NCBI RefSeq assembly: GCF_000024125.1
Contig: NC_013222.1
Span: forward strand, 1,528,501 to 1,592,500
Direction: 5' to 3'
DNA: 64,000 bases
Source: Robiginitalea biformata HTCC2501
GTDB lineage: Bacteria > Bacteroidota > Bacteroidia > Flavobacteriales > Flavobacteriaceae
Part shown: piece by piece, positions 33,189-41,831 of the stretch
Numbering within the stretch: the first letter of the stretch is position 1
Layout of the letters: the number at the start of each line of letters is the position of its first letter
Notes under the pieces: generated by a model
What the model saw: only the letters and a program-made list of their open reading frames with translations
What the model was told of the DNA's origin: nothing
The model's database searches: none
Program-made: the position numbers and the translations under genes

Positions 33189-34862
33189 TTACTGGCCTTC
33201 CGGTTCGGCCGGCGGGGGAGGCATCTTGTAAACCTCCGGCTGCGGCTGCAGGGGCTCCAGCGTTTTACCTGCAAAGGCAGGGTTGTCCGCCGGGATCAGG
33301 GTGCTCCTGAAAACGCCGAATATAAACGGGCCTTTGGGTTGCGGCTCCGTTCCGTCGGGCAGCTTGTACGTGCCCATATACGGGTTCCAGTATTCCCAGA
33401 CAATCTCGTTGTCCGGCGACACCTCGAAAAACCGGCCTTTCATCCCTTCCGTAATAAAGGTATTCCCATTGGGAAGCCGGTGGGCCCCGGAGATAAAGGC
33501 GGAATAGAACGAATACAAATCGGGTGCCCGGTAGGTCCATGCGGGTTCCTCAGGGCCAAACGTCCCCCCGGCATCCAGGACATAGGCGCCATCGGCGTCG
33601 GTTGGCGGCTCGAGCTCCAGCACCTCGCTGAAATTGCCCACATCCCCGACGGCCATGGCGAATTCCGGGGGTTTGGCATTCTGAAAACCGGCCCATACCG
33701 TCGGCAGTTTGGCCTTGCCGTCATGGGGGTCGTTGTTGTATACCATCAGGCGCCCGGCTCCCGGCTGTCCCTCCGGGATCCACCGGATGTCGTGCTGTCC
33801 GAACAGGACCCGGTCGTCCGGAGTACCCAGGCCGTAATTTTGCGGGTTCCCCCATCGGTAGAGCAAGTCGCCCCCATGGCCCTGGTTACCACCGCTTCTG
33901 CCTCGGGCTTCCTCGGTAGTCGTGCTGTGGTCGATGATAAAGATTTCATTCATTCCGGGGGAACTCAGGGCAATCTGGTCCAGCCCGGGGTGGTAGTCGA
34001 TGGCATTGGTATGGGTGATATCCGACCCGCGGTTGTCTACCGTGGCATTCGAGGTGGCCATCCCGTTTTTAATCATTTGTTTTACCTGTTCCTCGGTCGG
34101 GGGCGGGCCGTCCCCCTCTTCCGTGCTGTGGAAATTTATGTCGATTTTCCGGGGATGCTCCGAAGGGTCCCCGTAATTGGCTTTGGACGGGTCGAAGTCC
34201 TGGACCAGGTGGTCTTTCATGTGCCATTCCCAGACGATTTCCCCCCCTTTCGGATAGGTCGGCCGGATTTCCACTACCTGGTCGAGCCAGAGCCCGGCCC
34301 TGGGCAGGCGCTCCGGGTCCCGGCCCATGGCGATGGCTTCCTCTACCGGCATCACCTCGTAGGCAATGGCCAGGATATTCCCGTTGGGCATCGGTTCGAT
34401 GTCGTGGTGAATCAGTTCGGTTTCGGTGGCCAGCTCATAATCCCAGAGCATGTTGCCGTCCCAGTCGTATTCGCGGACACGGCCGGCCTGCCCGCCGGCT
34501 GCAAAAGTGGGGAAATCCTCGTCCCGCTCCAGCCGCAGCAGATGGCCGTTGGGGAGCAGGTAAGAATTCATCGAATTCAGTTCGCTGTCCCAGCGGTGTA
34601 CTACCCGGCCCGCCTTGTCGATCAGGAAAGTGGTCGTATCTGAGGATGGCTCAAAAAGCACATAGCCCTCCGTGTCCCGGTCCGTGTTGACAATGAGCCC
34701 GCGCTGTGCCGTCAGGCCCGTCATGTTGCGCATGTCATCGGGTTTCCATTCCCGTACCGCGAGGTTGCCGGCATCCGGGTTTTCTTTTGTTTGAGTGTCC
34801 TGTTTACAGGAAATCCCGAGCAGCAGCAGGGCCCCCAGGATATAGGTAAGGTAATTTTTCAT
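33189..34862 (-). CDS. Arylsulfotransferase (ASST)-like lipoprotein
   Basis: 557 residues from ATG 34862 (MKNYLTYILGALLLLGISC); the 47 upstream in-frame codons are not conserved-looking. Lipobox LGISC gives Cys19. The mature protein is a beta-propeller of the ASST_ArylsulfoTrans type, with blades containing HHDIEPMPNGNILAI, HTNAIDYHPGLDQIALSS, GQHDIRWIPEG and GAHRLPNGNTFITEG. Periplasmic ASSTs move sulfate between phenolic compounds with a catalytic His; several His in these motifs are candidates. It precedes the PAPS sulfotransferase by 100 bp. It is possibly the second step in one sulfation pathway, which is inference. Confidence 0.85.
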   Translation of the reverse strand: MKNYLTYILGALLLLGISCKQDTQTKENPDAGNLAVREWKPDDMRNMTGLTAQRGLIVNTDRDTEGYVLFEPSSDTTTFLIDKAGRVVHRWDSELNSMNSYLLPNGHLLRLERDEDFPTFAAGGQAGRVREYDWDGNMLWDYELATETELIHHDIEPMPNGNILAIAYEVMPVEEAIAMGRDPERLPRAGLWLDQVVEIRPTYPKGGEIVWEWHMKDHLVQDFDPSKANYGDPSEHPRKIDINFHSTEEGDGPPPTEEQVKQMIKNGMATSNATVDNRGSDITHTNAIDYHPGLDQIALSSPGMNEIFIIDHSTTTEEARGRSGGNQGHGGDLLYRWGNPQNYGLGTPDDRVLFGQHDIRWIPEGQPGAGRLMVYNNDPHDGKAKLPTVWAGFQNAKPPEFAMAVGDVGNFSEVLELEPPTDADGAYVLDAGGTFGPEEPAWTYRAPDLYSFYSAFISGAHRLPNGNTFITEGMKGRFFEVSPDNEIVWEYWNPYMGTYKLPDGTEPQPKGPFIFGVFRSTLIPADNPAFAGKTLEPLQPQPEVYKMPPPPAEPEGQ

Positions 34863-34977
34863 CAGGCGGGTTGTTTGAAGTTGGTCGTCCGGCACTACGG
34901 TTGGGGGAAGAGGCCTTTGCCGAATCTCTGAAAGATAGAAAAAAAACCTTTTGATTCGCTGAAAACCAGGTAAATAA

Positions 34978-35661
34978 TCAGCCGGCCTTCTGAATGACCT
35001 CAAATACCTTGTTGCCGTCGCACTTCAGGGTTTTTGAAGGGTATTTCAGGATGAGCGCATAGTCGTGTGTGGCCATGAGGATGGTGCGGCCGGTTTTGTT
35101 GATCTCCTGGAGGACCTTCATGACTTCCACGCTGGTCTGCGGGTCCAGGTTTCCGGTGGGCTCGTCGGCCAGGATCAGCTCCGGGTCGTTCAGGAGCGCC
35201 CGGGCAATGGCGATGCGCTGTTGCTCGCCCCCGGACAGTTCGTGGGGGAATTTGAAGCCCTTGGTCTTCATGCCCACCTTTTCCAGGACGGCATCGATAC
35301 GCGCATCCATTTGGGCCCGGTCTTTCCAGCCGGTGGCCTTGAGGACAAAATCCAGGTTGTTGTGCACATTGCGGTCCGGGAGGAGTTTGAAATCCTGGAA
35401 GACGATGCCGAGTTTCCGCCTCAGGGCGGGGATATCCTTTTCCTTCAGGGTCTTCAGGTTGAAGCCCACGATTTGCCCCTGGCCCTCCCGCAGGGGCAGG
35501 TCGGCGTAGAGGGTTTTCATAAAACTGCTCTTCCCGCTCCCGGTTTTCCCGATGAGGTAGACAAACTCCCCGGGCCGGACCTCCAGGCTGATGTCGTTCA
35601 GGACCAGGTTCTCCTGTTGGTAAACCGCTACGTCATTCAGGGATAATACGCTTTCAGCCAT
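34978..35661 (-). CDS. ftsE: Cell-division ABC transporter ATP-binding protein FtsE
   Basis: 227 residues from ATG 35661 ([16 protein letters not shown]). Walker [11 protein letters not shown]-loop FQDFKLL, signature [15 protein letters not shown], Walker [13 protein letters not shown]. The [18 protein letters not shown] block is typical of FtsE. With FtsX it controls peptidoglycan hydrolysis at the septum. No ftsX is adjacent, as is usual in Flavobacteriia. Confidence 0.93.
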   Translation of the reverse strand: MAESVLSLNDVAVYQQENLVLNDISLEVRPGEFVYLIGKTGSGKSSFMKTLYADLPLREGQGQIVGFNLKTLKEKDIPALRRKLGIVFQDFKLLPDRNVHNNLDFVLKATGWKDRAQMDARIDAVLEKVGMKTKGFKFPHELSGGEQQRIAIARALLNDPELILADEPTGNLDPQTSVEVMKVLQEINKTGRTILMATHDYALILKYPSKTLKCDGNKVFEVIQKAG

Positions 35662-35814
35662 GGGGATTATTGTTGATATAAAAGTAATAAGTTCCGGGCA
35701 CACCCGGGCCAGGCGGAAGGGATTTTCACTTAATTCGAATCCGGCCCGCATACTGAGGGGACGTATTTAACGTTATTAAGGGAAATTCGGTTATTCTAAC
35801 GCCAAGAGAACATT

Positions 35815-38800
35815 ATGCGAAAGGAAATTGCCGTGCTGCTCGCCTGTGCCCTGACCGGGGCATGGTGCATGGGGCAGGAATCCGCGGTGTACACGCACGA
35901 GAACAAAACCTACCAGGATGCCCTGACGCTTTACAACAACAAGCAATACCAGGCAGCCCAGACACTTTTCCAGGAGGTAAAGGACCAGACGGCAGATCCG
36001 GAGACGGAAGCCAATAGCGCCTATTACATTGCAAATGCCGCAGTGCGGCTCAACCAGCTCGGTGCCGACCGGCTCATGGAGGACTTTGTGGAGCGCTATC
36101 CAACTTCCGTCCGGCGCAACTCCGCCTTCATGGATGTAGCCGATTACTATTTTGAGAACGGCCGGTATCCCTATGCGATGAAGTGGTACGGGAAAGTAGA
36201 CCAGAGTTCCCTCTCCCGGAGGGAGAAGGAACGCTTCGACTTCCATATGGGGTATTCCCTGTTCTCCTCCCGGAAACCCGAGGAGGCAGAACGCTATCTG
36301 CAGCGTGTGAGCAATTCGCAGGAGTACGGTTCCCAGGCCAAGTACTACCTGGGGTATATCGCCTACCAGCAGGACGACTACGAGGCAGCCAACGAGCGGT
36401 TCGACCAGATTACGGACCAGGAAGTCCTGGAAGAAAAGCTTTCGTATTACCAGGCCGACATGAATTTTAAGCTCGGGAATTTTGAACAGGCCATTGAGCA
36501 GGCCGTAAGCCAGTTGCCCAAATCGGACCGGCGGGAAGTATCCGAACTCAACAAGATCATCGGGGAGAGCTACTTTAACCTGGGCCGCTATGCCGAGGCG
36601 ATCCCCTACCTGGAGAAATACCAGGGAAAGCGGGGCCGCTGGAACAATACGGATTACTACCTGCTCGGTTATGCGCACTACAAACAGGGCGATTACGAAA
36701 ATGCCATCCGGCAATTCAACAAGATTGTCGGGGGGGATGACTCCGTGGCCCAGAACGCGTATTACCACCTGGGGGAATGCTACCTGGAACTCGACAAGAA
36801 GCAGGAGGCGCTCAACGCCTTCCGGAATGCCTCCCAAATGGAGTTCAGTCCGGAAATCCGGCAGGATGCTTTCCTGAACTACGCCCGCCTGAGCTACGAA
36901 GTCGGCAACCCCTACCAGCCGGTGCCCCGGGTGCTGCAGGAGTATATGGAAGCCTATCCGGACGGGGAGGACCACGAGGAGGTCCGCGAACTTCTGGTGG
37001 ATTCCTACATCACTTCCAAAAATTTCAGCGGCGCCATGGAACTCCTGGAGAAGAATCCGGGGTATGCCAGTGAGGCCACCTATCAGAAAGTGGCATTTTT
37101 CTACGGGGTGGAACAATTCCTGGCCGAGGCGTATCCGGGAGCCCTTGAAAGCTTTGAAAAGGCGATACAGGCGGGAGCGGACCCGAGGTACACAGCCCGT
37201 TCCCGGTATTGGAAGGCGGAGTCGGCCTTTGCGGTGGGGAATTTTGAACAGGCACTGACCCAGTATGCTCAGTTCCGCGCCAGTTCGGCGGCAGCCTCCC
37301 TGGAGGAATACGCCGACCTGGATTACCAGATGGGGTACACCTATTTCAAATTACGGGATTACGGGAATGCCGCCACGCACTTTCAGCGCTTTGCCCGTTC
37401 GGCTCCGGACGGGGCGCGGAAAACGGATGCGTGGATGCGCCTGGGCGACAGCTACTTTGTGAGCAGCAGGTACCGTCCAGCAATCGAGGCCTATGACCAG
37501 GCACTCGCCACCGGCAGCCCGGAGCGGGATTACGCCGCCTACCAGAAAGCCATCAGTTACGGTTTCCTGGGCCAGGAACAGACCAAGCGCGACGCCCTGG
37601 ATACTTTTATCGGGCGGTTTCCGAATTCGAGCCTGAAAGACGATGCACTTTTTGAACTCGGCAATTCCTATGTGCAATCGGCAGCCGACAACCAGGCCAT
37701 TGCTTCCTATGACCGCCTGATTCGGGAAAGCCCGGGCAGCAGCCTGGTACCCGCCGCGAAAATGCGGAAAGGCCTGGTCTATTACAACGGGGGGCAGAAC
37801 CAACAGGCACTGACCGTATTCAAGGAGGTGGCCGACCAGTACCCGAACTCCCAGGAAGCCATGCAGGCGGTGGCAACCGCCAAACTCATCTACGTGGACA
37901 TGGGCCAGGTAGACCAGTATGCAGCCTGGGTGCGCGGCCTCGATTTTGTGGAGGTTACCGACAGCGAACTCGAGGCGGCCAGTTTTGAGGCGGCTGAGAA
38001 ACAACTCGTGGAAGGAAACGACGCGGCGGCTGCCCGCGCCCTTGAAAAATACCTGGAACAATTCCCGAACGGGGCCAACCGGGTGGCTGCCTATTTTAAC
38101 CTCGGGCAGATTGCCTATGCAGACGGGCAGGCAGACAAGGCCCTGGCGCATTTTGAGGTAGTGGCGGATGCCGGGCGGGGCGAACGGGCCGAACAGGCGC
38201 TGACCCGGGTATGCGAGATTTTGGTTTCCCGCGGGGACTACGCCGCGGCCATGCCCTACCTGGAGCGGCTGGAGGCCACGGCGGATATCCCCCAGAACCG
38301 GACCTTTGCCCAATCCAACCTGATGAAGGGCTATTTTGAAAAACAGGCCTACGACCGGACCCTGGCCTATGCCGAAAAAGTGCTGGCCAGCCCGTCCCTG
38401 GACGACCGGATCCGAAGTGATGCCCGCCTGATGATTGCCCGGTCTGCCTGGGCAACCGGGAATACGGAAAAAGCCCGGCAGGCGTATGCCGAAGTCCTCT
38501 CCATTGCCACGGGCCGGGCTGCCGCCGAGGCGCTCTATTACCAGGCGCATTTTAAGCGGGAAGACGGCGATTTCGAGGCCTCGAACCAATCCGTACAGCG
38601 GCTGGCCAGGGATTTTGCCGCCTACAAGGAATGGGGCGGCAGGGGCCTGATCCTGATGGCAAAAAACTTTGAACAACTCGAGGACGCCTTCCAGGCTACC
38701 TATATCCTGGAAAATGTCATCTCCAATTTCGGGGCCTATCCGGACATTGTGGAAGAAGCCCGGGCTGAACTCGCCCAGATCAAGGCGCGGGAAGCCCGGC

Positions 38801-38835
38801 GCAACGCCTCGATAAACCCCGATGGAAACCGTTAA
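35815..38835 (+). CDS. Exported tetratricopeptide-repeat protein
   Basis: 1006 residues with signal peptide MRKEIAVLLACALTGAWCMG. The rest is an array of TPR-type helix pairs from about residue 25 to 980, with recurring phrases such as YYLGYIAYQQDDYEAANERFDQ and AYYHLGECYLELDKKQEALN. Ala/Tyr/Gly spacing is typical of TPR and Sel1-like solenoids. Probably a periplasmic or outer-membrane scaffold. It is followed after 3 bp by an outer-membrane barrel, a recurrent Bacteroidota gene pair, so the two likely form one complex. Confidence 0.9.
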   Translation: MRKEIAVLLACALTGAWCMGQESAVYTHENKTYQDALTLYNNKQYQAAQTLFQEVKDQTADPETEANSAYYIANAAVRLNQLGADRLMEDFVERYPTSVRRNSAFMDVADYYFENGRYPYAMKWYGKVDQSSLSRREKERFDFHMGYSLFSSRKPEEAERYLQRVSNSQEYGSQAKYYLGYIAYQQDDYEAANERFDQITDQEVLEEKLSYYQADMNFKLGNFEQAIEQAVSQLPKSDRREVSELNKIIGESYFNLGRYAEAIPYLEKYQGKRGRWNNTDYYLLGYAHYKQGDYENAIRQFNKIVGGDDSVAQNAYYHLGECYLELDKKQEALNAFRNASQMEFSPEIRQDAFLNYARLSYEVGNPYQPVPRVLQEYMEAYPDGEDHEEVRELLVDSYITSKNFSGAMELLEKNPGYASEATYQKVAFFYGVEQFLAEAYPGALESFEKAIQAGADPRYTARSRYWKAESAFAVGNFEQALTQYAQFRASSAAASLEEYADLDYQMGYTYFKLRDYGNAATHFQRFARSAPDGARKTDAWMRLGDSYFVSSRYRPAIEAYDQALATGSPERDYAAYQKAISYGFLGQEQTKRDALDTFIGRFPNSSLKDDALFELGNSYVQSAADNQAIASYDRLIRESPGSSLVPAAKMRKGLVYYNGGQNQQALTVFKEVADQYPNSQEAMQAVATAKLIYVDMGQVDQYAAWVRGLDFVEVTDSELEAASFEAAEKQLVEGNDAAAARALEKYLEQFPNGANRVAAYFNLGQIAYADGQADKALAHFEVVADAGRGERAEQALTRVCEILVSRGDYAAAMPYLERLEATADIPQNRTFAQSNLMKGYFEKQAYDRTLAYAEKVLASPSLDDRIRSDARLMIARSAWATGNTEKARQAYAEVLSIATGRAAAEALYYQAHFKREDGDFEASNQSVQRLARDFAAYKEWGGRGLILMAKNFEQLEDAFQATYILENVISNFGAYPDIVEEARAELAQIKAREARRNASINPDGNR

Positions 38836-38838
38836 GGA

Positions 38839-40611
38839 ATGAACACGATTATGAAACTGATCCGATATACGGGGCTGATTGCGGCCCTACTCACAACTGC
38901 CGCCGGTTGGGGGCAGGATGAAACCGACGACCTTGGCACCGAAACCGTCACCGTGGTGCGCTCCTACACGCCAACCGTTTCGGACGCACGCAAGATCCAA
39001 TCGCTGCCCAGCCTGCAGGACTCCATTGCTTTGCAGAAAAAACCGGTGCAATACGAGATCCATTCGGTTCCGGTGGCTTCCACGTTTACCCCGGCCAAGG
39101 GGCAGGCGGCTGCGGTGGAACGGGCCAGGCCCGAGAAACTTTTTAACAGTTACGCGGCCCTGGGCCTCGGCAATTACAACAACGCCCTGGCAGATTTTTA
39201 TATCAGCCGGGATTTTGACCGGGGGAACAAACGGATCGATGTGGGGCTGAACCACCTGTCGTCCCGGGGGGACATCGACGGTACGCCCCTGGACACGGAT
39301 TTCTATAATTCCGGCCTGGATGTCACCTACTCCCAGCGCGACAGGGACTGGGAATGGAATGCCTCCGCCGGGATGGAACACCGCCGGTACAATTGGTACG
39401 GGGTAGATACCGGGCTGCTGGAAGAGGGGGAGACCTCGGTAGCGGGCATAGACGAAACCCAGGATTATTTCCGCGGGAGCCTGCAGGGGCAGGTACATAT
39501 GGAGGACACCTATTTTACCGATGCCGAGTTGCAGGTCAGTCGTTTCTGGGACGCCGTGGAATCCGCCGAGAACCGGTTGCGATTCACCGCAGCATTCGAA
39601 TTTCCGGTCACCGAGGAGTCCCTCGGGCTGGGCCTGGAAATCGATTACCTTGGCGGGCATTTCGAAAACGCCCCGCAGAGCCAGTATATCAACGATACCG
39701 AAATTGACTACCAGTACCTGATTGCGGGGGTGCGCCCCGGCCTGTTGATGCTGCGCGACGACCTGAAACTGTTCCTGGGTGCCCGTATCACCGCCGGGCT
39801 GGACCTGGAAAACAGCGAAAACAATTTTTATATCTACCCGTCCGTGGAGGCTTCCTACAACCTCCTGGAGGAGAATGTGATTGCCTACGGGGGCGTGGAT
39901 GGCGGCCTCGACCAGAATTCCTACTACGAGTTCAGCCGGGTAAACCCGTTTGTTTCCCCGACGCTCGCCGTCATGCCGACAGACCGGCAGTACGAGGCCT
40001 ACCTGGGGCTTAAGGGGCAACTCACCCCGTCAGTGAGCTACAACCTCAAGGGGTCGTATGCCGCCGAAAATTTCAAGCCCCTGTTTATCCTCAACCCGAT
40101 CAACGAGACGCGCAACGACGAAAAAGGCTATATCTACGGGAACTCCTTCCGGGTCTTCTACGACGATATCCGGACCCTGGGCGTATTCGGGGAACTGCAG
40201 TTCAGCGTGAACCGGAATTTCAGCCTGGGCCTGAATGCCTCGGTGTACGAATACGATACGGAAACCGACAACCCGGCATGGAACCTGCCGAACCTGGAAG
40301 GCAACCTGACCCTCGACTACCAGCACGATTCGGGCTGGTACCTGGGGGCCAACCTGTTCTATGTGGGCGAGCGGGAGGATTTCGTATCCCGGGCGCAGCC
40401 GGCAACACCCCCGGACCAGTTCCCGGCCCAGCAGCTGACCCTGGATGGTTATTTTGACGCGAATGCGCGGGTAGGTTACCACATCAATCCGCAACTCTCC
40501 ATCTTTGCCCGGGGAAGCAACCTGGCCGGCAACCAGTACCAGCGGTGGGCGAACTTCCGGGTGCAGGGGTTGCAGATCCTGGCGGGGGTCAGCTACAAAT
40601 TCGATTTGTAG
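38839..40611 (+). CDS. TonB-receptor-like outer-membrane beta-barrel, partner of the TPR protein
   Basis: 590 residues. Signal peptide begins MNTIMKLIRYTGLIAALL (a start at the second Met, 38851, is also possible). A short periplasmic N-region contains TVTVVRSYTPTVSDARKIQS. From about residue 100 on it is a beta-barrel of short amphipathic strands ending LQILAGVSYKFDL. It lacks a full TonB plug domain, so it may be a passive or structural barrel. The start lies 3 bp after the TPR gene stop, implying translational coupling. Confidence 0.85.
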   Translation: MNTIMKLIRYTGLIAALLTTAAGWGQDETDDLGTETVTVVRSYTPTVSDARKIQSLPSLQDSIALQKKPVQYEIHSVPVASTFTPAKGQAAAVERARPEKLFNSYAALGLGNYNNALADFYISRDFDRGNKRIDVGLNHLSSRGDIDGTPLDTDFYNSGLDVTYSQRDRDWEWNASAGMEHRRYNWYGVDTGLLEEGETSVAGIDETQDYFRGSLQGQVHMEDTYFTDAELQVSRFWDAVESAENRLRFTAAFEFPVTEESLGLGLEIDYLGGHFENAPQSQYINDTEIDYQYLIAGVRPGLLMLRDDLKLFLGARITAGLDLENSENNFYIYPSVEASYNLLEENVIAYGGVDGGLDQNSYYEFSRVNPFVSPTLAVMPTDRQYEAYLGLKGQLTPSVSYNLKGSYAAENFKPLFILNPINETRNDEKGYIYGNSFRVFYDDIRTLGVFGELQFSVNRNFSLGLNASVYEYDTETDNPAWNLPNLEGNLTLDYQHDSGWYLGANLFYVGEREDFVSRAQPATPPDQFPAQQLTLDGYFDANARVGYHINPQLSIFARGSNLAGNQYQRWANFRVQGLQILAGVSYKFDL

Positions 40612-40666
40612 GGACGCCCGGACCGTTTCCCGATATTTCCTATCTTGATTCTCAGAATGACGGGAT

Positions 40667-41794
40667 ATGCGTGGAATTGGCCACTACCTTGGGGCTGCCT
40701 GCCTTTTATTTACCCTGGTTGCCGTACCTGCCGGGGCCCAGAACCTGGTGCCCAACCCGGGCTTTGAGGGGTACAGCCGCTGCCCGAGGTTCCTCGGGAA
40801 TTTTGAAGCAGACATCATTGGCTGGGATTGCCCCACCCAGGGGTCTACGGATTATTTCCACCGGTGCAGCGAGGATATGGGGACCCCAGAAAATTTCAAT
40901 GGCGAGCAACGGGCCGCGGAAGGGGAGGGATACGCCGGCTTTTATGCCTATGCCCCGGGGGATTACCGGGAGTACGTACAGGCGCAACTCGCGGAACCCC
41001 TGGAGGATGGCCGGCAGTACAGGTTGCGGTTTTCCCTGAGCCTGGCGGAGCGATCGGATTTTGCCCTCAATACGCTGCATGTACTGTTTACGGCAAAACC
41101 GATGCGAGTGGGAACCAAGAAGAACCTGGCGCGCCGATACTGGTTGGGCCACCCGGAACTCAAGCCCCACCAGTTGGATATTGCAGCCAGCGCCTCATTT
41201 GCCGATACGGAAAACTGGATGCATTTGGACACGGTTTTTACCGCGCGGGGCACGGAGGCCAACCTGATTATCGGGAACCTGTTGCCGAACGCCCGGACCC
41301 GAACCTTCCGGACGAACCGCCGGTCCAATAAGGGGGCCTACTACTACCTGGACGGCATTGTCCTGGAACCCTATGCCGGAAACGGCGACACAGGGCGAGA
41401 ATCCCTGGTTGGGGATATCCCTAAGGACAGTTTGCTCGTACTTCCATCCCTCTTATTTGAATTCGACGCACACCAACTGACGGATGCCGGCAAGGAGGCC
41501 CTCCACCGGGTATATGATGCGCTCAGGTCGGATTTGTCACTTTTCCTGGAACTCCGGGGGCATACGGACTCCCGGGGGGCACCGGCCTACAACCAACAAC
41601 TCTCCGAACAGCGCTGCCGGGCTGTGGCCCGCTACCTGGAGGGCCTGGGGCTGGATTCCGTCCGAATCCGCTGGATCGGCTTTGGGGCCGCCCGCCCCGT
41701 GGCGGGCAATTCCTCGGAAAGCGGACGGCGCAGGAACCGCCGCGTGGAATTCCTGATCCGTTCGGAGGACCCGGTTCAGGCACGACAGAATTAA
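40667..41794 (+). CDS. OmpA-family outer-membrane protein with N-terminal beta-sandwich
   Basis: 375 residues with signal peptide MRGIGHYLGAACLLFTLVAVPAGA. Residues about 25-240 resemble a carbohydrate-binding-like jelly roll (NLVPNPGFEGYSRCP start, DTENWMHLDTVFTARG strands), common before OmpA domains in Flavobacteriia. Residues about 260-370 form a standard OmpA/Pal peptidoglycan-binding domain in normal order: LLFEFDAHQLTDAGKEAL, LRGHTDSRGAPAYNQQLSEQR, RRRNRRVEFLI. It anchors the outer membrane to peptidoglycan and gives an in-window reference for the swapped domain at 13457-14461. Confidence 0.9.
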   Translation: MRGIGHYLGAACLLFTLVAVPAGAQNLVPNPGFEGYSRCPRFLGNFEADIIGWDCPTQGSTDYFHRCSEDMGTPENFNGEQRAAEGEGYAGFYAYAPGDYREYVQAQLAEPLEDGRQYRLRFSLSLAERSDFALNTLHVLFTAKPMRVGTKKNLARRYWLGHPELKPHQLDIAASASFADTENWMHLDTVFTARGTEANLIIGNLLPNARTRTFRTNRRSNKGAYYYLDGIVLEPYAGNGDTGRESLVGDIPKDSLLVLPSLLFEFDAHQLTDAGKEALHRVYDALRSDLSLFLELRGHTDSRGAPAYNQQLSEQRCRAVARYLEGLGLDSVRIRWIGFGAARPVAGNSSESGRRRNRRVEFLIRSEDPVQARQN

Positions 41795-41795
41795 G

Positions 41796-41803
41796 TATAT
41801 TTG
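41796..41803 (+). promoter_or_regulatory. Putative -7 box for the amidohydrolase gene
   Basis: TATATTTG fits TANNTTTG. A transcript starting just after it would cover every candidate start of the next gene. Confidence 0.45.
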
Positions 41804-41831
41804 GGACGCGCCGCCCGCGCCTGCCGAAGAG

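Noticed and set aside
32994..34643. 549-codon plus-strand open frame
   Set aside because: It is the mirror frame of the arylsulfotransferase-like and sulfotransferase genes in GC-rich DNA, with no domain signal.
40667..41794. Second swapped OmpA domain
   Set aside because: Here the OmpA elements are in normal order (FEFDAHQL, then GHTDSRG, then NRRVEF).
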